A stretch of DNA of 64,000 bases, taken from contig JAHCAU010000004.1 in assembly GCA_019634715.1 (NCBI GenBank), positions 62,001 through 126,000 of the forward strand, read 5' to 3'. The DNA comes from Lysobacter sp. Its GTDB lineage: Bacteria > Pseudomonadota > Gammaproteobacteria > Xanthomonadales > Xanthomonadaceae. Both the position numbers and the translations under genes were made by a program. Position 1 is the first letter of the stretch. Each line of letters opens with the position of its first letter. The notes beneath the pieces were generated by a model. The model searched no databases. It saw only the letters and a program-made list of their open reading frames with translations, and was not told the DNA's origin. This document shows positions 44,512 through 55,203 of the stretch, piece after piece.

Positions 44512-45592
44512 CTCGAAGACGAAGCTCGCCCCGCCTCCGGGGCGGTCTTCGTACCAGAGGTCGCCGCCCATCGCGCGGGCACGCTGCTTGGCCAGCGCCA
44601 GACCGAGACCGGTCGAGGTCTCGCCGCCGGTGGGCGTGGCGCCGAGACGCACGAAGCGGCGGAACAGCCGCTCGCGGTCGCGCGGTGGAATGCCCGGGCC
44701 GCGATCGTGCACGCCCAGTGCGGCCACGTCGCCGCGACGCGCCACCGACAACATCACTTCGCCGTCCGGCGGGCCGTACTTGATCGCATTCGACAGCAGG
44801 TTCTGCAGCACGTGTCCGGCGCCTGCGCGCTCGGCCAGCACGCGCAGGCCCGTGTCCTCGACCACCAGCGACAGGGCGATGCCCTTGCGCGCGGCCTGCG
44901 GCGCGATCAGGTCCAGCGCGGCGCGCGCCAGCGTCGCGGCATCGACCTCGGCCACCGGTACGCCCTGGCTGGCATCCTGCTGCTGGTCGAGGAAGGCGGT
45001 GACGAACAGCAGGCCGGCATCGGCCGAGGCGCGGATCGAGTCGAACAGGCGCGCGCGCTGGTTCGCGTCGGAGTCGACATGCGATTCGCGCAGCATGTCC
45101 AGCGAAAAAAGGATGTTGCCGAAGTGGTTGCGCAGGTCGTGGCTGACGATCTCGGCCATGCGCTGGCGTTCCTCGGCGACCCGCGCCAGGCGCTCGCGCG
45201 AGCGCTTGAGGTCGAGGTGGGTGCGGACGCGCGCGAGCAGCTCTTCGGCGATGAAGGGCTTGGTGATGTAGTCGACCGCGCCAGCCGAAAACGCCCGCAC
45301 CAGGCTGTCGCGTTCGTGATCGGCGGTGAGGAACACCACCGGTACGTGGCGGGTCTGCGCCATGGCCTGCAGGCCTTCGAGCACGGCGAAGCCGTCGAGG
45401 CCGGGCATGCGCATGTCGAGCAGCACCAGATCCGGTGGGGAATGCTCGGCCAGCGCCAGGGCTTCGGCGCCGTCGAGCACCGGTACCACGTCGAATTCGG
45501 CATGGGTGAGCAGCTGGCCGAGCACCTGCACGTTCGCGGCCTGGTCGTCCACGACCATGATCACCGGCAGGGCCACGGCGGCGGAAAGGAAT

Positions 45593-45603
<11 letters not shown>
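44497..45603 (-). CDS. REC-histidine kinase (response regulator domain fused to HisKA-HATPase)
   Basis: A 368-residue soluble protein. REC domain at about 12-130: VDDQAANVQ, LLDMRMPGLDG with the phospho-acceptor Asp, and TADH...DYITKPF. HisKA at about 145-215 with phospho-His in SHDLRNHFG. HATPase at about 255-365 with N-box NLLSNAIKYG, DRGPGIPP and GLGLALAKQR. There is no sensor domain, so it likely takes phosphate or signal from the hybrid kinase upstream, which it overlaps by 11 bp. It probably sits in a four-gene operon with a sigma-54 regulator. Confidence 0.9.
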
Positions 45604-47815
<2,212 letters not shown>

Positions 47816-47892
47816 GGGTCGGTCCGACGGGGGCAGGTCGCGATGCGGTCCGGCATCGCGGTACGGGAACGGGAGGCGGTGTCAGGGGAGGA

Positions 47893-48414
47893 TCAGAGGT
47901 TCATCAGCCAGATGGTGCCGTTCAGGACCAGCGCGAACGACACCCACAGCAGGTAGGGCAGCATCAGGTAGCCGGCCAGCGGACGCACGCGACCGAAGGT
48001 CAGCAGCGTCCACAGCAGCACGACCCACAGCGCGCAGATGTCGACGAAGGCCGCACCCGGGCTGCGCAGGCCGAAGAACAGCGGGGTCCACGCCAGGTTC
48101 AGTGCGAACTGCACGAAGAACAGCACGAATGCGCGGCGGCGCAGCCCGCTGTCCACCCCGGCGGTGCGCTGCACCACCCATGCCGCGACCGCCATCGCCA
48201 CGTACAGCACGGTCCACACCGGGCCGAACAGCCAGTCCGGCGGCTGGAACGTCGGCTTCGCGAGCGACGCGAACCAGTCGCCGGGCGGAAAGAGCACGCC
48301 GGAGAGCGCGCCCAGGCCAGCCACCAGCAGGATCCAGGCCAGCAGCAGCGCCCCGCTCCACAGTGGGGATCGGGCGAAATCTTCGGAGACGGGCTCGTGG
48401 CGTGGATCGGGCAT
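47893..48414 (-). CDS. tspO: TspO/MBR family protein
   Basis: A 173-residue inner-membrane protein with five transmembrane helices. The TspO pattern is clear: KPTFQPPDWLFGPVWTVLYVAMA, and FFVQFALNLAWTPLFFGLR with the W-x-x-x-F motif. TspO binds porphyrins and other tetrapyrroles and is linked to stress and redox control. It lies between the sigma-54 regulator (82 bp upstream) and the hybrid kinase (77 bp downstream) on the same strand. The start at 48414 is chosen because the upstream in-frame codons lie in non-family sequence. Confidence 0.88.
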   Translation of the reverse strand: MPDPRHEPVSEDFARSPLWSGALLLAWILLVAGLGALSGVLFPPGDWFASLAKPTFQPPDWLFGPVWTVLYVAMAVAAWVVQRTAGVDSGLRRRAFVLFFVQFALNLAWTPLFFGLRSPGAAFVDICALWVVLLWTLLTFGRVRPLAGYLMLPYLLWVSFALVLNGTIWLMNL

Positions 48415-48496
48415 GCGGACAACCTGCAGCGTGGGACGTGAGTCGTGGTGGTGCGGCGCATGGAACCCGACGGACGAACCCTGCGCTTGGATGCAA

Positions 48497-49966
48497 TCAG
48501 AAACCGTAGAGCTTGCGTTTCCGGTAGAGCGTGGAGGCATCGATGCCCAGCGTCTTCGCGGCGGCGTCGAGGCTGTCGCTGTGGCCGAGCACGCGTTCGA
48601 TGTGCAGCCGCTCCAGCGCTTCGAGCGACATCAGCGCGCCGGGCACCGCTTCGGCGCGACGCGAGGCGTCCAGGGTCAGCAGGTCCGGCGCGATCTCCTC
48701 GTCGCGGCACAGGATCACCGCGCGCTCCATCATGTTCTGCAGCTCGCGCACGTTGCCCGGCCAGGCATAGGTGCGCAGCTTCGACAGCGCCGTCGCCGAC
48801 AGCCGGCGCGCGGGGCGGCCGTAATCGGCGGCATAGCGGCGGACGAAACCGTTGGCGAGGTCTTCGAGATCCTCCTGGCGCTCGCGCAGCGGCGGCAGGG
48901 TGATGCTGATCACGTTGAGCCGGTACAGCAGGTCGAGGCGGAACGTGCCTTCGGCCACCATCGCGTCCAGGTCGCGGTTGGTCGCGGCGACGATGCGAAC
49001 GTCGGCCTTGCGCGTGGCCGGATCGCCGACGCGTTCGTATTCCTTGTCCTGGATGAAGCGCAGCAGCTTGGGCTGCAGCGCCAGCGGGAAATCGCCGACC
49101 TCGTCCATGAACAGCGTGCCGCCATCGGCATGGCTGACCCGGCCGACCGCGTTCTGCACGGCGCCGGTGAACGAGCCCTTGGCGTGGCCGAACAGCTCGC
49201 TTTCAAGCAGCTCGGCGGTGAGCGCGGGGCAGTTGACCGTGGCGAATTCGGCCGAGGCGCGCGGGCTGGCGCGGTGCACGGCGCGCGCGACCACGCCCTT
49301 GCCGGTACCGCTCTCGCCGAGGATCAGCAGGTTGGCGTCGGTGGCGGCCACCTGCAGCGCCATGTCGATGGCCGCCTGCATCGCCGGGTTGCGGCTGCTC
49401 AGCTCGGGCGTGCCGCGGGAGACCTCGCGTTCGAGGGTGTCGACGCGGTCGCGCAGGCGCCGCGCCTCGATCTGGCGCGCGACCGCGATGCGCAGCTGGT
49501 CCGGCGAACAGGGTTTGACCAGGTAATCGGCGGCGCCCAGCGAGATCGCGCGCACCGCCTGCTCGACCTGGGCGTTGGCGGTCACCATCACCACGCGCAT
49601 GCGCGGCGCCAGTTCGGCCAGCCTGGGCAGGGCATCGATGCCGGCATCGCTGCCGATGTCGTGGTCGAGCAGGCAGACATCGAAGGGCCAGGTCGCGGCC
49701 AGGCGCAGGCCGTCGGCCAGGGTGTCGGCGGTTTCGACCTTGTGCCCGTCGCGGGCCAGGGCCAGGGCGAAGTTCTGCAGCAGCTGGTTGTCGTCGTCGA
49801 TGGCCAGCACGCGGCCGGGGGGCGGTGTCGCAGGGGTGGGCACGTCCGGTGTCTCCGTCGTCGGCAGGGCGCCCGACACTATATCCACGCCCATCGGGCG
49901 GGACTCGCGCGGGTCCAGGACGGCCCGGGGGCTGGAAGGGCGACGCGGATGCGCGGCTACGGTCAT
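48497..49966 (-). CDS. sigma-54-dependent response regulator (NtrC family)
   Basis: A 489-residue enhancer-binding protein. A Pro-rich N-terminal extension precedes a REC domain (about 50-165: AIDDDNQLL, CLLDHDIGSDAG with the acceptor Asp, LVKPCSPDQ). The AAA+ domain follows (about 190-425: GESGTGKG Walker A, GSFTGA loop in place of GAFTGA, GGTLFMDEVG Walker B, RLDLLYRLNVI). A C-terminal Fis-type HTH ends it (SLDAAAKTLGIDASTLYRKRKLYGF). Its own upstream region has a near-consensus sigma-54 promoter (50052-50067) and two CGTGC-N5-GCACG palindromes, suggesting autoactivation. It is first of the operon with tspO and both kinases. Confidence 0.93.
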   Translation of the reverse strand: MTVAAHPRRPSSPRAVLDPRESRPMGVDIVSGALPTTETPDVPTPATPPPGRVLAIDDDNQLLQNFALALARDGHKVETADTLADGLRLAATWPFDVCLLDHDIGSDAGIDALPRLAELAPRMRVVMVTANAQVEQAVRAISLGAADYLVKPCSPDQLRIAVARQIEARRLRDRVDTLEREVSRGTPELSSRNPAMQAAIDMALQVAATDANLLILGESGTGKGVVARAVHRASPRASAEFATVNCPALTAELLESELFGHAKGSFTGAVQNAVGRVSHADGGTLFMDEVGDFPLALQPKLLRFIQDKEYERVGDPATRKADVRIVAATNRDLDAMVAEGTFRLDLLYRLNVISITLPPLRERQEDLEDLANGFVRRYAADYGRPARRLSATALSKLRTYAWPGNVRELQNMMERAVILCRDEEIAPDLLTLDASRRAEAVPGALMSLEALERLHIERVLGHSDSLDAAAKTLGIDASTLYRKRKLYGF

Positions 49967-50051
49967 CGGACGGTCCTGAGGGGAATGCGTGTGGGGGAGG
50001 GGTCGGCAGGCAGTGCGGGCACGGCACCCGCGTCCACGCGAGCGTTACCCG

Positions 50052-50067
50052 TGCAAGACGCATGCCA
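50052..50067 (-). promoter_or_regulatory. sigma-54 (-24/-12) promoter of the regulator operon
   Basis: TGGCATGCGTCTTGCA on the minus strand: TGGCA-N6-TTGCA with exact GG-N10-GC spacing, the sigma-54 consensus. Expected start near 50041, about 75 bases before the ATG at 49966. Confidence 0.7.
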
Positions 50068-50109
50068 TGCGGCCGGACCCCGTGGTTGCAGCGCCGGCAT
50101 CGATCCGGG

Positions 50110-50126
50110 TCGTGCAAAAAGCACGA
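50110..50126. promoter_or_regulatory. activator palindrome 1 of the regulator gene
   Basis: TCGTGCAAAAAGCACGA, a perfect 6-bp-arm inverted repeat with 5-base spacer, centred about 77 bp upstream of the expected start. Fits an enhancer-binding protein site. Confidence 0.6.
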
Positions 50127-50141
50127 TCGGGTCGTGCGCGC

Positions 50142-50156
50142 CGTGCAGGATGCACG
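50142..50156. promoter_or_regulatory. activator palindrome 2 of the regulator gene
   Basis: CGTGCAGGATGCACG, same arms as palindrome 1, centred 31 bp (about three turns) further upstream, about -108. Confidence 0.6.
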
Positions 50157-50192
50157 AAAAAAAACGCCGCCCCGGGCGAACCCGGGACGGCG
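50157..50192 (-). terminator. strong intrinsic terminator on minus strand
   Basis: GC-rich hairpin (arms CGCCGTCCCGGG / CCCGGGGCGGCG, one mismatch, TTCG loop) followed on the minus strand by eight Ts. It ends transcription coming from csbD before the regulator's promoter, directly next to its palindrome 2. Confidence 0.85.
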
Positions 50193-50464
50193 AGGCACAC
50201 ACACGGAGGGGAACAACGGGGGGATGACGCGTTTCGCATGGACCCGGGAGACTCAGCCCGGACGACGTGCTCGGGGATTCGCTGTTCTGGAGAGACGGAC
50301 CGGCGACGCCGGCGGATGCGATCCTGCCGTCCGGCAGAACCGTGGCACGCTCGCCATCCGTCCGGAGATCGGGGCCATGACGCTCCGGGGAGGAGGACCG
50401 GAAGGCGAGCGTGCCTTCGGAAGGGGCCGCTGCGCGGGCGGATGGCTCGCGCAGCGGGAGGGCA
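50193..50464. other. non-coding region between csbD and its terminator
   Basis: 272 bp with no convincing gene. It contains short GC-rich inverted repeats (for example CTGCCGTCCGGCAG near 50324). It could be a long csbD 3' UTR or an independent small RNA ending at the terminator at 50157-50192. This is the larger part of the 498-bp gap at 49967-50464. Confidence 0.3.
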
Positions 50465-50668
50465 TCAGTGGTCGATGCGCTTTTCGAAGTCGCGCACCTG
50501 GTCCATCGCGGCATCCTTGGCGATGCCGTAGCGCTCCTGGATCTTGCCGGCGAGGTACTCGCGGCTGCCTTCTGCAGCGGTCAGGTCGTTGTCGGTCAGC
50601 TCGCCCCACTGCTGCTTGATGCGGCCGGTGAGCTGCTTCCAGTTGCCCTTGATGATGTCGCTGTTCAT
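50465..50668 (-). CDS. CsbD-family stress protein
   Basis: A 67-residue protein: MNSDIIKGNWKQLTGRIKQQ, WGELTDNDL and GSREYLAGKIQERYGIAKDAA match the CsbD pattern. CsbD proteins are general-stress proteins of unknown mechanism. A perfect AAGGAG ribosome site precedes the ATG. It lies 111 bp after the BON gene on the same strand and may share its sigma-54-type promoter. Confidence 0.9.
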   Translation of the reverse strand: MNSDIIKGNWKQLTGRIKQQWGELTDNDLTAAEGSREYLAGKIQERYGIAKDAAMDQVRDFEKRIDH

Positions 50669-50779
50669 GTTGGATCTCCTTGCTTGGCTGCGGCGCACGC
50701 AGGGTGGGGAAAGGGAGCGCGCGCCGGGGTGGGGGGTCGCGGCGCCGTGGCGCCGGACCTGTCGGTCTGCCGGCGGCGA

Positions 50780-51160
50780 TCAGCCGCGCGGCTTCACCGT
50801 GAGCGTGGTCGAGTCGACCGACTTCACGCCCTTGATGCCGCGGGCGATGCTCACGGCCTTGTCGACCTGCGCGGCGCTGTCGAGGCGGCCGGCCAGGGTG
50901 ACGACACCATTGGTCGTGCTGACGTTGATGTCCAGGCCCTTGGTCTGGTCGTCGACCAGCAGGTCGGCCTTCACCTTGGTGGTGATCCAGCTGTCCTCGA
51001 CCGGCTGCTGCGAGGATTCATCGGCCTTGGTCTGCTTTGCGGCGCCGTCGGCGGCCTCATTCGCGGCACTGGCCAGCGGCGCGGCCAGCGCGACCGCGAG
51101 CGCGGCGCCGAGGGCCAGCATGCACGACGAAGACCGGGAATGCGTGGAACGCTGCGACAT
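50780..51160 (-). CDS. secreted BON-domain protein
   Basis: A 126-residue exported protein (signal peptide SSCMLALGAALAVALAAPLA, cleavage near ASA-ANE). The BON domain fills the rest: SWITTKVKADLLVDDQTKGLDINVSTTNGVVTLAGRLDS, VDKAVSIARGIKGVKSVDSTTLTV. BON proteins such as OsmY stabilise the envelope under osmotic stress. A near-consensus sigma-54 promoter lies 71-88 bp upstream (51231-51248), with two TGC-N5-GCA palindromes at -88 and -108. Operon with csbD likely. Confidence 0.9.
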   Translation of the reverse strand: MSQRSTHSRSSSCMLALGAALAVALAAPLASAANEAADGAAKQTKADESSQQPVEDSWITTKVKADLLVDDQTKGLDINVSTTNGVVTLAGRLDSAAQVDKAVSIARGIKGVKSVDSTTLTVKPRG

Positions 51161-51230
51161 GGTTGCGACTCCTGTTGCGGAAACTGTGCGGGGGAATGCC
51201 GGCGGTGGGGGTGCGCCGGCCAGGATGCAT

Positions 51231-51248
51231 CCGCAGAGCGCGTGCCAA
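51231..51248 (-). promoter_or_regulatory. sigma-54 promoter of the BON gene
   Basis: TTGGCACGCGCTCTGCGG on the minus strand: TGGCACG-N4-CTGC with exact GG-N10-GC spacing. Only the first T of the -12 element differs from consensus. Expected start about 51221. Confidence 0.65.
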
Positions 51249-51302
51249 TCGCGGTCGCCCTTTCGAATCAACAGGTTAGAAAACAGGATCGACGCCCGGC
51301 CC

Positions 51303-51336
51303 ATGCAGGCTGCAGACCGGCCATGCAGCCTGCACG
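51303..51336. promoter_or_regulatory. two activator-like TGC-N5-GCA sites before the BON gene
   Basis: CATGCAGGCTGCAGA (centre 51309) and CATGCAGCCTGCACG (centre 51329), 20 bp apart, that is two helical turns, at about -88 and -108 from the expected start. The cores TGCAGGCTGCA and TGCAGCCTGCA are reverse complements of one another. Confidence 0.55.
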
Positions 51337-51378
51337 AGACGCCGGGCCGCGCACGGCGGCACGACACGGGGTTGGGGA

Positions 51379-51384
51379 TAGAAT
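51379..51384 (+). promoter_or_regulatory. ttcA -10 element, near-leaderless
   Basis: TAGAAT ends nine bases before the ttcA ATG, so the mRNA would have at most a few leader bases. Confidence 0.5.
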
Positions 51385-51393
51385 GCGCGGCTG

Positions 51394-52302
51394 ATGAACG
51401 CCCCCCTCCTGCCCCTGTCCGAACCGCTGCCGCCGCCCTCGCGGCGCGCCGCACACGAAGCCGGCAAGCTCGCCAAGCGCCTGCGCCACCAGGTCGGTCG
51501 CGCCATCGCCGACTTCGGCATGATCGAGGACGGCGACAAGGTCATGGTCTGCCTGTCCGGCGGCAAGGACAGCTACACGATGCTGGACATCCTGCTGCAG
51601 CTGCAGAGGAAGGCGCCGGTGTCGTTCTCGATCACCGCGGTCAACCTCGACCAGAAGCAGCCGGGTTTTCCCGAGCACGTGCTGCCCGAATACCTGTCAT
51701 CGATCGGCGTCGATCACCACATCCTCGAGCAGGACACCTACTCGGTGGTCACGCGCGTGGTGCCCGAGGGCAAGACGATGTGCTCGCTGTGCTCGCGCAT
51801 GCGTCGCGGCGCGCTGTACACCTACGCCGAGGAGCAGGGATTCACCAAGATCGCGCTGGGCCACCATCGCGACGACCTGGTCGCCACCTTCTTCCTCAAC
51901 CTGTTCTTCCATTCGAAGATCAGCGGCATGCCGCCGAAGCTGCTCAGCGACGACGGCAAGCACGTGGTGATCCGTCCCCTCGCCTACGCCCGCGAAGAGG
52001 ACATCGCCGCCTATGCCGACGCGAAGGGCTTCCCGATCATCCCCTGCAACCTCTGCGGCTCGCAGGAGAACCTGCAGCGCAAGCAGGTGAAGAAGATGAT
52101 GGACGCCTGGGAACGCGAGACCCCGGGCCGCATCGAGCAGATCGCGCGCGCGCTCGGCGACATCCGTCCTTCGCAGCTCAGCGACCCGAAGCTGTTCGAC
52201 TTCCTGTCTCTGGGCAAGCGCGGCGACGACGCCCTGCCGGATGCGCATGCGTGGCTCGGTGGAGAAGCGCGGGAAACGGGAATGGGGGATCGGGAATCGT
52301 AA
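51394..52302 (+). CDS. ttcA: tRNA 2-thiocytidine(32) synthetase
   Basis: ATP-dependent enzyme that thiolates C32 of some tRNAs, using an Fe-S cluster. The 302-residue protein has the PP-loop SGGKDS (55-60), MCSLCSR with cluster cysteines about 130 and 133, GHHRDDL, and IPCNLCGSQ (Cys about 218 and 221). Length fits (E. coli 311). The last codons (ETGMGDRES) are encoded by an intergenic repeat element (52270-52387), so the natural C-terminus may be shorter. The start has a close -10, implying a leaderless mRNA. Confidence 0.95.
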   Translation: MNAPLLPLSEPLPPPSRRAAHEAGKLAKRLRHQVGRAIADFGMIEDGDKVMVCLSGGKDSYTMLDILLQLQRKAPVSFSITAVNLDQKQPGFPEHVLPEYLSSIGVDHHILEQDTYSVVTRVVPEGKTMCSLCSRMRRGALYTYAEEQGFTKIALGHHRDDLVATFFLNLFFHSKISGMPPKLLSDDGKHVVIRPLAYAREEDIAAYADAKGFPIIPCNLCGSQENLQRKQVKKMMDAWERETPGRIEQIARALGDIRPSQLSDPKLFDFLSLGKRGDDALPDAHAWLGGEARETGMGDRES

Positions 52303-52387
52303 ACCCGCGTTCCCGCACTCCACGTTTCGCCGCCGCACCATGCCCTTGCTGTTCCCATTCCCGATTCTCCGCTCCCCATTCCCGGCC
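52270..52387. repeat. inverted repeat of GGGAATGGGGGATCGGGAATC type
   Basis: Left arm at 52270-52299 and right arm at about 52352-52387 are inverted copies built from GGGAAT / ATTCCC runs. This is typical intergenic repeat DNA of Xanthomonadales. It covers the ttcA 3' end and reaches to 6 bp before rdgC. Confidence 0.65.
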
Positions 52388-52392
52388 TCCGA

Positions 52393-53298
52393 ATGTTCTT
52401 CAGAAATCTCACGTTCTTCCGCTTCCCCGCGTCGCTCGATTTCAACGAACTCGATAACGGCCTGTCCGCATTCATCCTCAAGCCGGTCGGCGCGCTGGAA
52501 CTGTCCTCGCGCGGCTTCATCTCGCCGTTCGGGCGCGGCGACCAGGAAGTGCTGTCGCACCGCATCGGCGACGCGATCTGGGTCACCGCCGGCACCGAGG
52601 ACAAGATCCTGCCCGGATCGGTGGTCAACGACCTGCTGCAGAAGAAGCTGCAGGAGATCGAGGACAAGGAAGGCCGCAAGCTCGGCGGCCGCGCGCGCAA
52701 GCGCCTGAAGGAAGACCTGGTCCACGAACTGCTGCCGCGCGCGTTCGTGAAGCCCGGCCGCACCGATGCGCTGATCGACTGCACGGAAGGCTTCATCGCC
52801 ATCGACAGCTCCTCGCGCAAGAGCGCCGAGGCCGTGGTGTCCGATGTGCGCCATGCGCTGGGCAGCTTCCCGGCGCTGCCGCTGAACGCCGAAGTCGCGC
52901 CGCGCTCGGTGCTGACCGGCTGGATCGCCGGCGACCCGCTGCCGCATGGCCTGTCGCTGGGCGACGAATGCGAACTGCGCGATCCCGTCGACAACGGCGC
53001 GATCGTGAAGTGCCAGCACCAGGAACTCGACAGCGACGAGATCGCCAAGCACCTCGAAGCCGGCAAGCAGGTGACGCGTCTCGCGCTGACCCTCGACGAC
53101 CGTCTCAGTTTCGTGCTCGGCGACGACCTGATCATCCGCAAGCTGAAGTTCCTCGACGGCGCCGTGGAACAACTCGAAACCGGCGACCGCGACGATTTCC
53201 GCGCCGAACTCGATGCGCGCTTCGCCTTGTTCAGCGCGGAAACGCGGCGCCTGTTCCGCACGCTGGAACCGGCGTTGAAGCTGTCGAAGGCAGAGTGA
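52393..53298 (+). CDS. rdgC: recombination-associated protein RdgC
   Basis: A ring-shaped DNA-binding protein that limits RecA action. The 301-residue length matches the family (303 in E. coli). It opens with MFFRNLTFFRFP and has RGFISPFGRG, KILPGSVVNDLLQKKLQEIE, ARKRLKEDLVHELLPRAF and CHALIDC-like DALIDCTEGF segments. It follows ttcA by 90 bp across a repeat. The start lies directly after CGGCCTCCGA, which is a weak ribosome site. Confidence 0.95.
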   Translation: MFFRNLTFFRFPASLDFNELDNGLSAFILKPVGALELSSRGFISPFGRGDQEVLSHRIGDAIWVTAGTEDKILPGSVVNDLLQKKLQEIEDKEGRKLGGRARKRLKEDLVHELLPRAFVKPGRTDALIDCTEGFIAIDSSSRKSAEAVVSDVRHALGSFPALPLNAEVAPRSVLTGWIAGDPLPHGLSLGDECELRDPVDNGAIVKCQHQELDSDEIAKHLEAGKQVTRLALTLDDRLSFVLGDDLIIRKLKFLDGAVEQLETGDRDDFRAELDARFALFSAETRRLFRTLEPALKLSKAE

Positions 53299-53440
53299 CG
53301 GCTGCGTGACGGTCGCCTGACCCGCGCGCGATCGTCCGGCATCGCGATCGATGCGCCGGGCGCGCGGCCGCGTTTCCGCAGTCATCCTGCCGGCCGCGTC
53401 AAGCTTTGTATTGTCCCATCGACAACGGTTAGCATTTCGC

Positions 53441-54241
53441 ATGCCCTTCCGTTTCCGACTGCGCGAGCCCTCGGCTCCGCGCCTTGCCGACAGCCGTGCG
53501 CAACAGCGCGATCTCGTGCCCTTGCTGCTGGTCGATGGCCGCAACGTCGACGTGCTGCGCGTGCGCGATCCGCGCGCGCGGCGCATCAAGCTTTCGGTCA
53601 GCGAGCGCGGCGTGCGCCTGACCCTGCCCGAACGCGCCAGCCTGGTCGCCGGCGATCGCTTCCTCGCCGAACATCGCGACTGGCTCGGCGCGCAGCTCGA
53701 CCGTCTGGTGGAAACCGAGGTCGCACCGCTGGTGCGCGGCCAGAGCGACCGCCTGCCGCTGCGCGGCGCGATGCTGCCGCTGCGCTGGGAACCGGGCCGC
53801 TTCACCGCGCTGCAGCTCGATGCCGCCGGCGCAGGCGCGGTCTTCCAGACCACCTCGCGCGCCGGCGACACCGCCCTGCACCGCGCGCTGCGCGATTTCT
53901 ACGAAGCGCAGGCGCGCGCCGACATCGGCCGCTGGATGCCGCGCTACCTGCCCGCGCTGCCGCGCGCGCCGCGCCGCGTGCAGCTGAAGATCATGAGCTC
54001 GCAGTGGGGCTCGCTGGCGCCGGACGGCACCATGGCCCTGGACCTGTCGCTGGTGCTGGCGCCGCCGGCTGCGTTCGAATACGTGCTGGTGCACGAGCTG
54101 TGCCACCTGATCCACCACGACCACTCGCCCGCCTACTGGCGCGAAGTGGAGCGACGCTTCCCGCACTGGCGCGACCAGCGCGACTGGTTCCGCGAACACG
54201 GCCGCCAGATCAAGGCGCAGATGGTCGCGCTGGTGCGCTGA
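53441..54241 (+). CDS. YgjP-like metalloprotease (DUF45)
   Basis: A 266-residue soluble protein with the zinc motif HELCHLIHHDHSPAYW (HExxH plus downstream His) near residue 209, preceded by SSQWGSLAPDGTMALDLSLV, as in the YgjP/SprT-like DUF45 family. Catalysis of peptide hydrolysis is inferred from the motif. Start at 53441 is chosen because the in-frame upstream part lacks family similarity. It ends before a dispersed repeat (54267-54319) and the convergent hydrolase. Confidence 0.85.
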   Translation: MPFRFRLREPSAPRLADSRAQQRDLVPLLLVDGRNVDVLRVRDPRARRIKLSVSERGVRLTLPERASLVAGDRFLAEHRDWLGAQLDRLVETEVAPLVRGQSDRLPLRGAMLPLRWEPGRFTALQLDAAGAGAVFQTTSRAGDTALHRALRDFYEAQARADIGRWMPRYLPALPRAPRRVQLKIMSSQWGSLAPDGTMALDLSLVLAPPAAFEYVLVHELCHLIHHDHSPAYWREVERRFPHWRDQRDWFREHGRQIKAQMVALVR

Positions 54242-54266
54242 GCGCGCAACGCGACCCGAACGCCGC

Positions 54267-54319
54267 GAATCCCCCCGCCGCGCTTTGCGCGTCGGCCCCC
54301 TTTCGCAAAGGGGGCAAGC
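54267..54319. repeat. dispersed repeat with CCCCCTTTCGCAAAGGGGG core
   Basis: GAATCCCCCC, a CGCGCTTTGCGCG stem, then CCCCCTTTCGCAAAGGGGG and CAAGC. Same structure as copies at 58784-58835 and 58997-59053. It sits between convergent genes and may also terminate transcription. Confidence 0.7.
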
Positions 54320-54339
54320 GGCACGCTTGCACCGAAGCG

Positions 54340-55203
54340 TTACAACCCCAGTGCCGCGACGACCTCGCGCGGATGGGTCATGTGCAGGTGATGGCTGCCC
54401 GGCAGCACGGTGCAGGCGATGTCGCGGACGCAGGCGATGCGGCCGTCGCGCATCGAAGCCGGGATGTAGGGCGGCGCCGGATCGGCCATCACCATCCGCA
54501 CCGGGCAGGTGATCGCGCGCAGGCAGTCCGCGACCTGCGCTTCCGACATGCGCACCGCCGTCGGCAGGGTCAGGCGCGTGTCGCTGCTCCATTCGTAGCC
54601 GCCGTCGACAGTGTTCAGGCCGCGCCCCACCAGCAGCCGCGCCGAGGCTTCGTCCAGCGAGGTGATGTTGGTCTGCATGCGCGCGCGCACCGCCAGTTCG
54701 GGATCGTCGAACACGCGCTTGCGCTTGCCGTCGAGCGCGCGCCGCTTGGCGACCGCGTCGCGCAGGCGTTCGGCGGTGGTGTCTTCGGGCGCGGCCAGCG
54801 GGCCGATGGCCTCGATCAGGCGCAGGCGTTCGATGCGCTCGGGCGCGGCGGGCGCCAGCAGGCTGGCGATGGCGCCGCCCATCGAATGCCCGAGCAGCGT
54901 GAACCGGGTCCAGCCCAGCGCATCGGCGGCGGCGAGCACGTCGAGCAGGGTGCTGAACAGGCTGTACTCGGCATCGACCGGGTAGTGGAAGCTCTGGCCG
55001 TGGCCGGGCAGGTCGAGCGCGACCAGGTCGTAGCCTGCGAGGAACGGCGCCATCGGCACGAAGCTCGCGGCGTTGTCGAGCCAGCCGTGCAGCGCCAGCA
55101 GCGGCGGCGCGCCGGCATTGCCGTTGCGCAGGCCGGCGAAGCGGCCGCGCGCGGTGGGCAGATCGAGTTCGCGCAGCGGCGCGGCGTGCGGGATCGAGGT
55201 CAT
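54340..55203 (-). CDS. alpha/beta hydrolase
   Basis: A 287-residue hydrolase with LHGWLDNAASF (oxyanion region), LLGHSMGGAIAS (nucleophile Ser in GHSMG), a cap helical region, and VLPGSHHLHMTHP with the catalytic His. It starts at ATG 55203, which overlaps the hemH stop by 4 bp (ATGA), so the two genes are coupled. Substrate unknown; such hemH-linked hydrolases are seen in this group. Confidence 0.85.
   Translation of the reverse strand: MTSIPHAAPLRELDLPTARGRFAGLRNGNAGAPPLLALHGWLDNAASFVPMAPFLAGYDLVALDLPGHGQSFHYPVDAEYSLFSTLLDVLAAADALGWTRFTLLGHSMGGAIASLLAPAAPERIERLRLIEAIGPLAAPEDTTAERLRDAVAKRRALDGKRKRVFDDPELAVRARMQTNITSLDEASARLLVGRGLNTVDGGYEWSSDTRLTLPTAVRMSEAQVADCLRAITCPVRMVMADPAPPYIPASMRDGRIACVRDIACTVLPGSHHLHMTHPREVVAALGL

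Noticed and set aside
50669-50779. A separate sigma-54 promoter directly before csbD
   Set aside because: No TGGC-N8-TTGC-type element with GG-N10-GC spacing found in the 111 bp; csbD is more likely read from the BON promoter.
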